A stretch of DNA of 64,000 nucleotides, from contig JAWUZG010000970.1 in NCBI GenBank assembly GCA_036785705.1, positions 2,762,501-2,826,500 of the forward strand, read 5' to 3'. Positions 27,368 to 40,437 of the stretch are shown one piece after another. Each line of letters starts with the position of its first letter. Position 1 is the stretch's first letter. The translations under genes and the position numbers were made by a program. The stretch is from Acanthornis magna (lineage: Eukaryota; Chordata; Aves; Passeriformes; Acanthizidae). The notes under the pieces were generated by a model. It searched no databases. It was given only the letters and a program-made list of their open reading frames with translations, and was not told where the DNA came from.

Positions 27368-30300
27368 TCATAAATCCACAGTTCTTGCTGTTTTTTTTTT
27401 TTCCTGGAGTAGGATTCAAACAGGATTTATTAGCTCTCTGTGCTGGCTCTTCATCTTTCAAGAGACAGTGACAACCTTCTGTCCCCACACATGCACCAAG
27501 GGTCAAAACATAATTTTTAGGTACAGCAGATGGAGAATACAAACTGCCTTAGAAAATAATAATAAAAAAGAATTATCAGAATTAGAAAAACACTCCAATT
27601 CTACCTATTCAGGGGAAATACTGTTCATATGTATTTGCATTATTAATGAACATAATGCTTTGCAACTATGTGAAGAATGACAATGCAAATAGAACTAGGA
27701 AAAGGAAAAATTAAAACATTTTCTAATACAGACAGGATGAGAGTACAATTTCTACTGACTCTATTTTATATTATTTTAAATTAATTATTTTTATTATTTA
27801 ATAAATAATTTTCATATAAATTCTATATTTAGGTATTTCACCTTTTCCTGGGGATTTTGTCTTCTTGGGAAGCTGAAGTAAACTTGAAAATGAATCAAAC
27901 CAAATGAAATAGAAAAAATGTCAGATCCTTCTATTTGAGGGATAACACATATCACAGTAAAATTCCTTTCTCTTTCTAATTCTCTTTTCCCTGGTTTGCC
28001 ACGCTGCGCTCTGTTTATGAAAAATCATTTGTCAACATTCTCTTGCAAATTTCTGTGTGAAAAACTAAGTCACACTGCTGTGGCAAACTGCTTTGTTGCC
28101 TCTTCAGCTGCCAGCTTTTCTGTCTTCTTGCACTTAACAGCAAAATACATTTCAAGTTTGTATTTTTTTTTTTTGTTCAAGAGGTTATGCCAGAATGATT
28201 TTCATGATCTTCTCTGTTTACATTTGATGTCTGTTTTAACAGCATAGCCTGAGTTTTTCCCACAGATTTTAATAAATGTTGACTTTCTTGAACATTGAAA
28301 GTGCTGATTTATGCAATACAAATTCTCTGGGTGCTTCTCAAGGTGATTTTTAATTTAAAGCCGTTTCCCTATGTAACCTTGGTTTTCTGGCACACCTGAG
28401 AAGTGCAGATGCAGCATGGGGAAGAAGGGGCTGCACAGGCTGCTTCTGCTGCCAAGAATTTGTATTTCAGAGAACGATCTGAAAAATATCTGTGCACAGG
28501 TGACAATAAGTACTCTGGCAATTATTGACACACCTCAAATCATGTCTTTTCTCATTCCATAAAATACAAAGTTTTTCTAAATTAGGTATGTCAGGACTCA
28601 CTGGCAACATTGCAGTCACTGATGTACTGAACATCTGACTAGGGAATTAATTCATCCAAATACTTAGCTCTTTTCTCTCCAGTGCTTTTGTTTCAGACCA
28701 TTGGACATCCCATTGAACAGTACCATGTTCACACTAAATGTAAGGAAAAAATTGTCTTTAAATCTCAAATGTTTTATGTGATGATAGCTATCCTACCTGC
28801 CTGGATCTAGTCTTCTATTCTAAAATTATCCTGGAAATGAGTTTCACACTAACTTTTTCATGTCAGCAGTGTTTGATGTTACTTCTGTGCTATGTGTGTA
28901 GAGACATCTAAGTTCTACTGCTCTAAAGATGTTGCCTCAATCTAGTCTTTGTGCATGTAGACTTGATTTCAGAGGGGAAGGGTTTTTTTTGCAGTTCAGT
29001 ATGCAAGATTATGTAGTTCTCTTGGTGTTTCTAGACCTTTGTTTCAGCTCATTTGTTTGGGGCTTTTTTTTTCAAATTCAAGCATACAATTTAGCTTAAA
29101 TTTAACATATTTAGCATAAGATCAGACAAAGTCTAGATTTGTTTTTCTGAAAAGAAGATTCAACTGTGCTTTTCCCTTGAATTTTTCACTTGGACCTTTC
29201 CCAGAGGGGAGACATCTCTCTCCTTTTCCCCCACGCAGCTCTGCCATATTAGTGTCTGCAGCTCTATCATATCTGTGATTTTCCTAGCACCTGGAAGTAC
29301 ATTTGGCAATGGGCAACTCTGGAGCCTTGAGCTGTGGTTGTTTGCTAGAGTGTGAACACAAAATTTTCGGAGGGGCCAAGGAAATCATCTACAAAGAAAC
29401 CTCCAGAGCCCTGCCACAGGAGCTGGCCCATTCCCACATTTCAAAGCTCTTCTAGAACCACCCCTTGAACTTCTCAAAAGAATAGATAAATGAGCTCCTA
29501 CCTCCACGTGACAAGCCTCTCATTTTGCTGACACAACCACCGTAAAGGCTTTCTAGTTTGCTTTCTTTAAAGCTACTTTCTTCCTTAAATTTCAATTCCT
29601 TAGGCAGGAAAAACCTCAAGCATCAAGCGGACTAAGCTGAACGGAAGACCTCTTTTTAAAATTTGGAGGTGAATTGCTGGTGGAAATCTTAGAAAGTTTT
29701 ATTTAACCTCTTCTTTTGTGTGTCAGATGAATGAAGTAGAGGCTGTACATTGAAAAAAAAGAGGAAAATAGTAATTTTTACCAGTTCAGATTAGAATATT
29801 TTTAGATGTATACAAAAAGAAAATGGAAATCATGGGGAATTTATAAGGCATCCCCAGTTCATTCCCTACATATATTATGACCTAGATTCCCAGCAGCATA
29901 AGTGTATTTTGGAAGCAATATTTTTGTTTTGACATCCATCCCCATCTAGTGTCTGTGACTGTTATTGGCAAAACAGTATATTTCTATTTTCTCCTTCTGA
30001 TTCCTTTCACCTCCTGTACCTCCAGAAGAGTGCAGAAAAAAATATCTGCTTCTTGCATGGCACTGAGTTTCCTCTGTTGATAAATATGGCCTTTTTTAAG
30101 GAACTGCAATCATTTGGACCTTTGTGGGAAACACACAAATATTCTTTTTTTTCTACCCTACAAGAATTAACAGGTCTATCTACTGAACAAATAATCTATA
30201 TGAATGAAATCAATTAAGGTTAGGCAATGATTGTCCTCAGCCTCTTGCAACTTCTAATACTATGAATCTTGTGTAATGTATAACTTTTCAGTAGGTTTTG

Positions 30301-31911
30301 CATCAGTGTTTTGTATTTGTGCATTTAATAGCAAATGAACTGGCATAAAATATTTTCACCTCCTAGTATTTTTCCTTTGGATTCTTATATATATGTAAAA
30401 GTCATAATTAATATTTTATTAATACATTTGAATTTAATGAAAATTTAAGACAATATGAAAGTGTTTTAAAAATCTTATGCATTTGAAAGCCTTTGTTCCA
30501 AGGAAGGTAAAAGCAAATTTGCATAGCTCAATGTCTGAAAAAGCAAAGCCCAACTTTAAAGTAAATAAACACATTGTTAAGCTGTCCAAAATATCGAAGA
30601 TAAAGTCCAAGTTATTCAAAAGGAAAGAAATAGTAGATCAACAACCAATAAAGTATTATAATTTACAATGTCTTTTCATGGATATTTAATGTCAAAACCC
30701 CCTGTTCTCTCTTACAGAAATGTGACTTTCTTTATAAGAATAAAATTGCACTATGAAAATAGTTTGCAATATTAGAAATAAAATAGCATTAAAAGCCAGT
30801 GCAACTGAGTATTGATTGGTTTTAGGTGATTGTTTTTAAAGATTTCTACCCTAGAAAGACTACTATCTCTCCTTTACAAACTATTTCAATTTTTTTCCTA
30901 TTTTTAGGGGAGAAAAAGAGAATGGATTGTTTGCTCTGTATCTGTATACATCCATGACACAACTTTTTCTAGGATTATTGTTACATACAGACAACCTGTC
31001 TTGTACATTGGGGCAGTATAAACATCTAGAAAACTCAAGAAATCTTTATTCAATCTAGAAAAGACAGCATCAAATGGCCTAAAATGTGAATTATTTTTAT
31101 TGGTGGTTTTGGGTGACTGATGGAGCTTCTATAAAGATATCAGCCTTTTAGGATACTTAGGGTTTTTTATTTTCCTAATTGTATCTTTGCCCTCTGTTTC
31201 AGTACTCAACTCTTTTCACACGCTCTACCATTTAATTGTAAACATTTACTAGAACAGTTTGTTGAGAGCCATAGCCATTTGTTACATTTCAAGTCTCTGT
31301 TTTTCAATTAAATGGCAACTGTGCATTCCATTTGGGCCTTCTGGGGCTTGGAATACGCACTTTAAATTTCATTTCATGTGCACTCTAAAATTCATTTCTT
31401 CTTGATAGCTTACTTGTTATTACTCTACAGGTGCTCCTCCTGTGATCTCATGATAGATGCTTTCAAGCATCTTTAAGAGTTGTTATGAAATGGGGGAAAG
31501 TTAAATTAAATTGTCAATGAAATATTTAAACTTTCATGATATCAGGGTAAAAGGCAATTGTTACACTTCTTGAGTGATGTGACCCCAAAATAATCTGGGA
31601 TATTTATAAAATACATCAAAAATCTAAGCAGTGGGAAAGAATGAGAAAAACTCTTGGTAAATGTAAAAAAATATATGCATATGAAAATATTTGGGAGTTA
31701 TTTTGTTTAAGTCATTCTGAGTAAATATGAACTCCAGGGAGAGAATAATTATTGTTTTTATTCCTTGGTTACGCTACATCTTCATCCAAACAGAAGTAAT
31801 AGTGAAGATAACAGCTCAACCAAGGATTGTTTTTATATGAAGTTGTTGTAAAGTCCAAAAGTCCAGGGAAATTTTCTTGAGAAAACTGGCTGAAAAGTAA
31901 AATCTAAATTC

Positions 31912-31945
31912 TTTTGTTTGCTTTAAAATTTTGTTTGCTTTAAAA
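31912..31945. repeat. Perfect 17-bp tandem duplication
   Basis: ttttgtttgctttaaaa occurs twice with no gap and no mismatch (31912-31928 and 31929-31945). Perfect identity suggests a young slippage event that may be variable between individuals. Confidence 0.9.
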
Positions 31946-32469
31946 TTTGAAACCAGAACAGATTGGAGGACTGAATTGCCACAAAAATTCTGGATTTTGT
32001 CAAAACCATTCATTATCATAGGCAAATGTGCAAGATTCTTGGAATATAGTTTGCAATAAAACAGCTTTACTGTTCACAAGATTAATTTCTGGCTGAATGG
32101 AGTTAACTTACCCTGCACTCCCCCCAAGTTCTCATAAATTTTACTTACAGCTCTAATTTAGTAATGGTGTGACCTTTTATTCATCATAGATGCAGTCAAT
32201 TTGTGAAGAAGTAAGCAGATGAGCATGGTAAAATAAAGAGAGGGATGGGCTTTTTAATATGCCTGAAACACTTTAATATTTGAAAGAACTCACACTTGGG
32301 TGAAGGAGGGAGCTTGCTGTTAGTAATATTGACAATCAAATATAAAACTTGTGTTTTGTGCAATTTACGCAGAAAGAGAACATCTGAAAACTATCATTAT
32401 GGCTTCGGGAGGAGAGTAATTTTTTTTTTTTTAAAACACTGAAAATATGAGTTTCCAGTTTTGCTTTAC

Positions 32470-32597
32470 CTCCACTCTACCCACTGATCTTCCAGTAGTA
32501 TTTACGGTATGACCAGCAGCAATTTCCTGGCATGACTCCGAAAGCTCTTCTTCTTCCATTTTATTATAAGGAATATCCATAACATAGCAATGAAGTT
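32470..32597 (-). other. Weak candidate internal exon (minus strand)
   Basis: On the minus strand a pyrimidine-leaning acceptor, ending ...CTCACACAG, is followed by 128 bases and then a GTGGAG|GTAAAG donor. One frame stays open across all 42 complete codons. It is acidic in the middle (an MEEEEL run) and ends exactly at a codon boundary; the exon would start after the first base of a codon. The frame also runs on past both proposed splice sites, so openness alone is weak evidence. I do not recognise the peptide and see no companion exon nearby. It could be chance, since decent splice-site pairs occur often in 64 kb. Confidence 0.15.
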
Positions 32598-33520
32598 CTG
32601 TGTGAGCAAGATGTAAACAGATTTTGAGAAGCCTGCAGTTCTCTTGACACCCAGTGTAGGACAAGCACAAGAGGCCATGTGTTCATAGCAGCCTGCAAGG
32701 TTTTGGGGCATCCTTCCTCAGGATACCTTAGTGATGAACAGCAAGATTTGCACCCTTAGAAGGGCATGTAGCTAAGTTTCATGTTTACACTCTTACAGAC
32801 ATCGGCTATATGGCATATATTGGAATGTCATAATTCACTTCTGAAACAAAGAATAAGACGACCTGAGGTTTAGTAGAATGCAGCAATCCTTCAAAGACTT
32901 CAGACCATATCCTTCCATGACACAAGCACATGCTTAATTTTGCTTGTGAGTAGCTTTAAAAAAAACTAAGCTGGTATAGGACCACAACATGGACAAAGAT
33001 GTTTAATTGTTTGCACTGTGATGTCCTTTGTCGATATTGTTTTCTTTCTGAATTACTCTGGAATTGAGCTAATGAAACCTGCAACTCTTGTCAGGGAGTG
33101 AATAATTAGCACTCAGAGTCATTACCAATACCACTTCTATTTGAATCTTAAATGTTTGCTATAAGTAAATGTGTTAAGATGCTGGGTCTCAATTTTTGCA
33201 ATTCTTTAAGTAGTTATCCTTGAAAATTCACAGATTAACATGGTTAAATATCTGTTTTGGAAGCTGTCTTTGTTTCAACTGCTCTCCAAATAGAGTTTAT
33301 CCTTTCTTACATTATCAGACAGTATGAATATTTTTCCTCTGCTTCAGATGACGACAAATTTTCCTTTGACTTCATATATTGTCAGTGATCTCAATGAAAT
33401 TAAAATCATACTTTAAGAAGGAACAGTTTACCTTTTTTATGTTGTAAATGTTCACATGTAAAGGAAAAAACTGATAACATTTTTTAGCCCCAATGGCCTC
33501 AAAAGTAACACATGTAACAA

Positions 33521-33684
<164 letters not shown>

Positions 33685-36600
33685 TTGTGTAATATCTGCA
33701 ATAAACCAAATTACTTGAAAGAGGCTTGAGTATTCTTTCATTTTGCATAAGCCTACTTGAAAAGAGGATAAAATTGGCATCGTTATCAATAAATAGAGTA
33801 AGCAATGAAAGGAAAGCTAAGAACATTTTGGCTTTCAAATGTATGTATTGGTATAGAAGGAGGAAGAGCTCTGGTTTGTTATTTTCTCTCAGGAATGCAA
33901 CAGTATCTGAGGTGCTCTGGGACACTGCCTGACTCCAGCTATCATCCAATAAGGAGAAAAGGACGCAGACCTGTCAGTGTTACCATTTAAAGAGGCAATG
34001 ATAAACCTGATGACTAATTCACATGGCAATGAATCTCTTCAGCAGCCTCAGCAGTGATATTCCTTTAAACAGCTCTAATTCAGGAGACAGACAAATCTCC
34101 AGTAAAATCTCATTATGTAGAGGGATTTTTAAACGAGAGAGGCAATATTTTTTCAGGGGAGAAAAATGTTATTACATGAACTCTGACTTATTCAACTTTC
34201 ATCGTACAATGAGATATGTGATGTAAGAGATTTGTAGTTTTTTCCCAGACATGCAGTTTATCTAACTTTAAAAGAGGAGCTTGAAAAATCAGTATCTTAA
34301 AGAACCATGTGGCAGTTATAGCAGAACTGTTTTCCATTGATACAACACTTACACTGAAATCTCTTCAATTCAACTCCAAGATGGTCCAGAAAAAGATTAG
34401 AATTGTGTTTTCCCAATTAACATTTTAAGTTCTCCTGCCTACAATTTGGTCAGGGTACCAAATACCTTTTTCACTAAAGCTAGACATTGAGCAAGTAACT
34501 TTTGCAAGTAACTTGAGCAAGTAACTTTTTTCAGAACCTCAAATGCAACAAATCTAAACAGACATATTATTACAGAAAAATATAGACATCCATAAAATCT
34601 CATTCCATGATGCGCTCAGTAACATACAGAAAATCAAATGGGACTTAAATTGCACTAGTATACCAATGCATTTGCAAAAATTAGAATTAAAAACAAAATT
34701 AAAAACTAGACTTACCGTTTGCACTTTTCTGTTTAATGTAAGAGCAAAGGGCTTAACAGAAAGAGTTGCAACTATAGTGTATTAGTGATGTAAATTTAAC
34801 TGATAGAGCAGCACTCATAGCAAACACAAACACAGCAATGCATTACATGGTGGACATTTTCGGTAGGAACGATGTCTCAATGCGCTTTAGGCATTATGTA
34901 GCTATCATATATTTTTAGATTTTCAGAATGAAATATTCTAACAGGCACTAATTGAGTATTTTCAAAGTGCCTTCTGAAAGGTTAATGTATTGCTGCTAGT
35001 ATCACTCGTCAATTTGAATTTTGAAGAATGAGATACTATATATGAGTACAGGGCTTTTTAGTTGCCTGAAAATTGGCAAACTGTGGCAGTTGTCCACCTA
35101 TAAACTTCAGATTGATTTACAGAATTAAAGGATAATATGTTTAATATTTCTATTAGAAAAAAAAATGAAGAAATACTCCCTTGCAGCTGATAATGAAACA
35201 AAAATATGATGCTATATATGAATTATATATTGTGTTCTGGGAGGTTAATTTAAGGGTTTTTTAATTATTTTCATTGTGATCATAATTATTAAATAAATTA
35301 TAGGTTAAATATTAAATAGTAGGTGGAAAAGACACATACATAATAATAAAAAATCAAAAACCATAAAGTGTATATGCTACAGGAGAAATACAGCATATTA
35401 TCTGTATCTATGGGAGAAAAATACGCTGGTAGGTCATTCAGCTTGACAGAGTAATTCAGGGCCGTCCCAATCCTTCCCCAAATATTGTGGAATATAATGT
35501 ATTACATCTTTTTAGTCTAATTTTAGAGTTCTGAAAAATATGTATGGTGGCCTTAATGTCCCCCTGCACCTGCATTTCTGTTGCAGAAAAGGTGAAAGCT
35601 GAAAGGCAGGACAAAGGAGGTTCCTCTTTGGATGTAGGAGCTTTGCTGCTGAAGCAACACCACCCCTTGCTCCAGCTTTGCTTGATCCAGTTCGCATCTG
35701 CAAGACCGAGTTCCTGCAGGGTTTGGTGTACATAAAACCACTCAAGACTTAGTGAACTGAGCTGAGGGTGTTCTATGTCAATTACCTCACATAACCATTA
35801 ACCCCAGTGCTTAGAAGAAAGAAATTATCTTGTGGTACAGCTGACTCTAATTTGGATGATAAGAAAGGCTGCAATGTTTCTTTCTTTCTGGTCGTTAAAA
35901 CCAAAATTTCCTTTTGCTGAAGAATTGAATTGGAACAACAGAATAACATACAAAACAAATACAACCTGAATAATTGCACATTACTTTAGACTGGCTCAAG
36001 ACTTTTCTTCCCAGCAGGAGATCTTTTTAATATTTAATAAATTTTTCCAGGTTGTTTTCATTCCAGTTACATCTAACTGGAAGCAAACTGCAATACCTCC
36101 CTCTAGCATCTGTCTCTTATTTTTTTCAAAATTGCAAAAGTCATTGCTTCCATTTTATCACTGATTGTAGTTGTTTTATACATGATGGTGACTCTAGTTC
36201 TGAAGACAGTGGAAGCTTTTCCACTGACCATTCTTGAAATGTTCTTAGGCTGTGCTATGTTCTAGGGCTTTATGAATAATACAATGTCCCAGTGCTTGGT
36301 GAAGATAGTGAGTGTAATTAGTATATTTAGATGTTCAGAGATTTTTTAATGTTTAATTTGCGTGTACATGTGATCCAAAACGAATAGTTTTGGCCTGGAT
36401 AAAAGTTCGCTTGTGCAGTGTGTCTGGAAATATCACTAAACATAAAGGCATAAAACACAGCAATAATTAAATGTCTGGGCTACTGAAGGTTATTGCCAAT
36501 TAGTATGTTCCCCAACCAGAACGATGTCAAATTAATCCCCAGAATGTGACCATGTTTACATTAATCAATTGTACTATGAAACATGTTCACTGTACTGCAT

Positions 36601-39164
36601 TGTTACATGACTAAATTTGCAAACATTTAGGCATATCACAAAATACAACTAGTTATGTTCATCAAAGACTAAGGAATTAAAATTTTGTATCCCCCTTCTT
36701 TAAATATTCTGGCTTTCTTCAGTGAAATTCATTATTTAATAATATCCAACAAGGCTTTAGACAAAATGGCATGAAACTATTTTAGTTATTTTTCATATTA
36801 TTCATATTATGACTTATGATTCATCAATTGTGGGTTATACCTTGTCATAAGCCGTATAACCAAGTGATTTCAAAGTACAAAGGAGCAGAGTATAGTTGTC
36901 AGTTTACCAAACTCCATTTTTGGTAAAAATTTCCATAAATGTTGCTTCATCGAGGGTATTTATTTTTTCTTTCTGTAATTATGCTTTACCACTTAAAACA
37001 TATGCTGTTACATCTTAGATGTCAATTTCGACAAGTTGAATAGTTAATATTGAAAAAAGGAATTTCAAATATATCACTCCTCAAGTACATACAGGAATAT
37101 GAGAGCATCAACAGTCTCTCTCCCATCACAAAGTGAGCTGGCATAATGTAATTCAAATTTTGAAATTGGGATAATTCAACTGGATTGATGAAAAATAAAG
37201 GATTAAGACTGAGGGGTATTTTTGTGTGTGTCTTGGATGAGGTCTGCTTTTAATTAGATTGATACTAACTTGACATAATTATGCTGCATACAGTTAGCAT
37301 CAAAAAAGACCCCTGAGCTAAAACAGGAACTAGAACAATGACTTTTGTTAATGTGGAAAGAGAAATGGATGCCATTCACTGTTTGTGTAATTAAACAGAA
37401 TACCACAGTAACTATCAAGAATCAAGTTATTTTCAGAAAAATTTTCACTAATTGTGTTTTTCCCATGCACATTCTTGTATGGACATTTTCCGCTGGCCAT
37501 CTTCATACTCTATTTCTTAGTTAGAAATTTCTCCAAAATTAAATTAATTCACTGAAATATTAACTTTCCATATTAAATTAAAAAATAAAACCAAAAGACC
37601 TAACACACATCTATTTATCTTCTTTCAAATTTGAAAAAAATAAATTGAATTTCCCAGGGAGTTAAATTAATCCACTGAAAATATACAGTCCAAAAATTAA
37701 GTTGTGTAAATACTCTTCTGGTTAACAACACAGTATGTTTTGTGCCAGTTTCTTTATGCTGAATGAGATTATCTCAAAAGTCCCTAATGATTTACAATCC
37801 AGTGTCAGCTCTATAAATTTATAGTAAAAAATTCATATTTTTGTTTATAAAGCAAAGAAATTTTGAATAACGGGGCAACGTATGAGAACTACAAAGCTGT
37901 TTCAGTGTGTATTTAGCTGATATGTAATCCATATATTTAACATATGAAAGTTGTTTTAAAGTGGTTTCTAGAATAAAGATCTCTTCAAAAGGTAGACTGT
38001 GTTGTGGTTGAGTTCTACCCCTGGATATCTAGATAATTTGTCAAGAATTTTTTGGCTGTTCTAGCCACATTCAAAATAAATCAATTGCTTCTTTTAAATG
38101 ATTGACTTGCACATTTATTTATAAATTGCTTTATTTCTTCCCAAGGAAGTAAGTGAAGTGGTTGCCCTATTGATGGAGACAAAAGGAAAATGCAAATTAC
38201 CTCATTTGCAAAACATAACTTAAAAGTTCTTGAGTGAGGCATCTGGGCATCCTATGCCCAATTAAAAAAGAAGGAAAAAAAGGAAAGAGATAAAAAGGAA
38301 AACTGCTTCAAAGAACACTTGAAAGCCTGACTCCAGCTTGGGTGCAAAGCAATGCTTCCCAGAGAATTGTGTCTCTCTGTCTTGATTGCATATGGAATCT
38401 AAGGCAGAAACATCCAACTTAGCAAGCAAAGCTCAATGCTGTTAATTTCCTATATCACATTCTGCTCCTATGGTCTGGTATGTCTCTCACTTAAGTCTAG
38501 ACATAGACAGATAGTAAGTCTCTATAAAAATTAGTTAAATATGTGTAGTGGTTTTTAAATTGCAGGTATAGGTTTGATTCCATTAATTGTTTGAATGCAA
38601 ATAAAGGTGTTTTCTGCATTGGAATATTACTAATAAAAGTTAATGAAGTAGCTCAGGTATGTGCTCAGCTGGGACCTTCTTACCGAGTTTCTCTCACAGC
38701 TGGTTCAGCTGCAGTCAGCAGAGGGACTGCACAGTGGTGGGCCTTGAGGCGTAGAAAACACAATAGCTTCCTCACTGCCCCTCATACTCACTGGTCTATC
38801 CTGTAAGAAGGAATTCCTTCCAGATACCATCTTTCTCTTTGAGCTTCTAAAATTTTCTCCCTGTTGTACTGAAGAAGAAAGAAATCCCACATGCTGGGGA
38901 GATTTGGTTACACCAAGTAGAAACAGATGTATTTGGAACACTGTGAACATATTTGGGAAAGGTTTCTTGCAGTGTAAAGCCAGTTTTAGCCCTCAGATCC
39001 AGACAGACAAGCAAGTTGTGTTCAGTGGCTCGGTCAGAGCTTGGTTGTGGAGTAGCCTGTGACATTAAATGAACATTTTGATAGCAATAATTCACTGTAT
39101 CTCTAGCCATCTAAAAGCCAAATATCAAACCTAAAAGCTGGATGTCAAAAATTCTTTAGTCATC
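33685..39164. other. AT-rich DNA without recognised genes
   Basis: About 5.5 kb with no recognisable gene or interspersed repeat. A local 9-base direct repeat lies at 34487-34531. Short frames near 35.5-35.75 kb overlap on both strands but show no family features. Confidence 0.45.
34487..34531. repeat. Local direct repeat with three gcaagtaac copies
   Basis: ttgagcaagtaactttt (34487-34503) is followed by gcaagtaac and then a second ttgagcaagtaactttttt (34513-34531). The core gcaagtaac therefore occurs three times in 45 bases. It most likely arose by stepwise slippage. Confidence 0.85.
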
Positions 39165-40437
39165 AGTGAAAGAATAATGAAACAAGTCATGGAAAAGATC
39201 ATCTTGAAATGTATGTCAAAACATATGTATGACAGGAAGGTGATTAGACAGTCAACATGGCATGACCAAACACAGATCATGCCTGATTAACCCAGTGGCT
39301 TTCTGTGATGGAGTGACTACATCAGTGAAAAAGGGAAGTGCTTCAGTGTCATCTACCTGGACTTCTCTAAGTCCTTTGGTGTGGTGTCCACAGATGGATA
39401 AAAAATTGGTTAGATGGCTGCATCTGAAGAGCTGTGATCAATGGCTCAGTGTCCAAATGGAAAAACAGTAATGAGTGGTGTCCCTCATGAGCTGGAACCA
39501 ATGTTATATAATAGTTTTATCAACAACATAGACAGTGGGATTGACAGCAAATGCAGCAAGTTTGCAGGCAACACCAAACTGAGTGGTACTCTTGACACTT
39601 TGGAGGGAAGGATGACATCCAGAGGGACCTTGCCAGGCTGGCCGCATCTGAACCTCATGAAGTTCAAGAAGGAGAAATGAAATATCCTGTACCTAGATCA
39701 GGACAAACTTCAGTATCAATATGGGTGAGGATACTTGCTGATAAATAGATTGAGAGCAGCCCTGTAGAAATGGACATGGGGATATTGATGAATGATAAAT
39801 TGGACATGATCTGGCAATGTGCACTTGCAGCCCAGAAAGCCAACTGTCGCATCCCTGGTCACATGAAAAAGAAGTGTGACCAGCAGGTTGAGAGATATGG
39901 TTTTCTCCCTCTGCTCTCATGAGACCCCACCTGCTTCCAGCTCTAGGACCTTCAGCGTAAGAACATGGACCTGTTGGAGTCCAGAGCAGGGCCATGACGG
40001 TGATCAGGGGGCTGGAGCATCTATTTTATGAGCAGAGGCTGAGAGAGATGAGGTACCTCAGCCTGGAGAAGAGTAGGCTCTGGGGAGAATGCATAGGCCT
40101 TTCAGCACATAAACGGGGCCTATAAGAAAGATGGAGAAAGACTTTCTACAAGGGTTTGTAGTGACAGGAGAAGGGGTAGTGATTTTAAGCTGAGACTAGG
40201 TTTAGACTGAATACAAGAAACAAGATTTTTACAATGAGGTTGGTGAGAAACTGGCACAAGTTGCCCAAGTAGTTGTGGATGTTCCATCCCAGGAAATGCT
40301 TAAGGTCAGTTTAGATGGGGCCTTGAGCAACCTGGTGTAGTGTAAGTTGTCCCTGACTATAGCAGGGGGTTTGGACTAGATGATTTTTGAAAGTCTCTTC
40401 CAACAAAAACAATTGTAAATTGTGATTCTAAAATGCC
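39165..40437 (+). mobile_element. CR1 LINE, 5'-truncated, with internal deletion
   Basis: A plus-strand CR1 copy that starts inside ORF2 ('catggaaaagatcatcttga', 'gattagacagtcaacatggc'). It passes through the reverse-transcriptase part and the ORF2 C-terminal region ('ggccatgacggtgatcaggg', 'gagcagaggctgagagagat', 'agcctggagaagagtaggct') to a 3' end with 'gagcaacctggtgtagtgta', 'ttggactagatgatttttga' and 'gtgattctaaaatg'. At about 39375-39395 the text jumps from 'aagtcctttggtgtggtgtcc' to 'gatggataaaaaattggtta'. The roughly 50-60 bases usually found between these in CR1 are missing, so an internal deletion is likely. Many stops disable it. The copy is less decayed than the one at 49.6-51.9 kb. 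Confidence 0.9.
39441..39680 (+). pseudogene. CR1 ORF2 reverse-transcriptase remnant with lost active site
   Basis: A 79-codon open stretch matching the CR1 reverse-transcriptase region: MSGVPHELEP (normally a GVPQGS-type box), FINNIDSGIDSKCSKFA and LDTLEG. The catalytic FADD box reads FAGN, so both aspartates are replaced and the product could not polymerise DNA even if expressed. It is a relic inside the surrounding element, with no real start or stop of its own. Confidence 0.8.

Larger units (their letters stand above)
14717..33520. other. Long stretch without recognised genes or interspersed repeats
   Basis: About 18.8 kb of AT-rich DNA. I recognise no CR1 or LTR piece in it. It holds T runs of 11-13 at 19574-19584, 23677-23687, 27391-27402, 28163-28174 and 32420-32432, a nearly pure A/T patch at 27771-27830, and several short tandem duplications listed separately. 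The longer frames (17529-17948 plus; 19390-19755 and 26299-26793 minus) match no family I know. The low repeat load could mean constrained regulatory DNA or simply old unique sequence; the sequence alone cannot tell. Confidence 0.45.
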
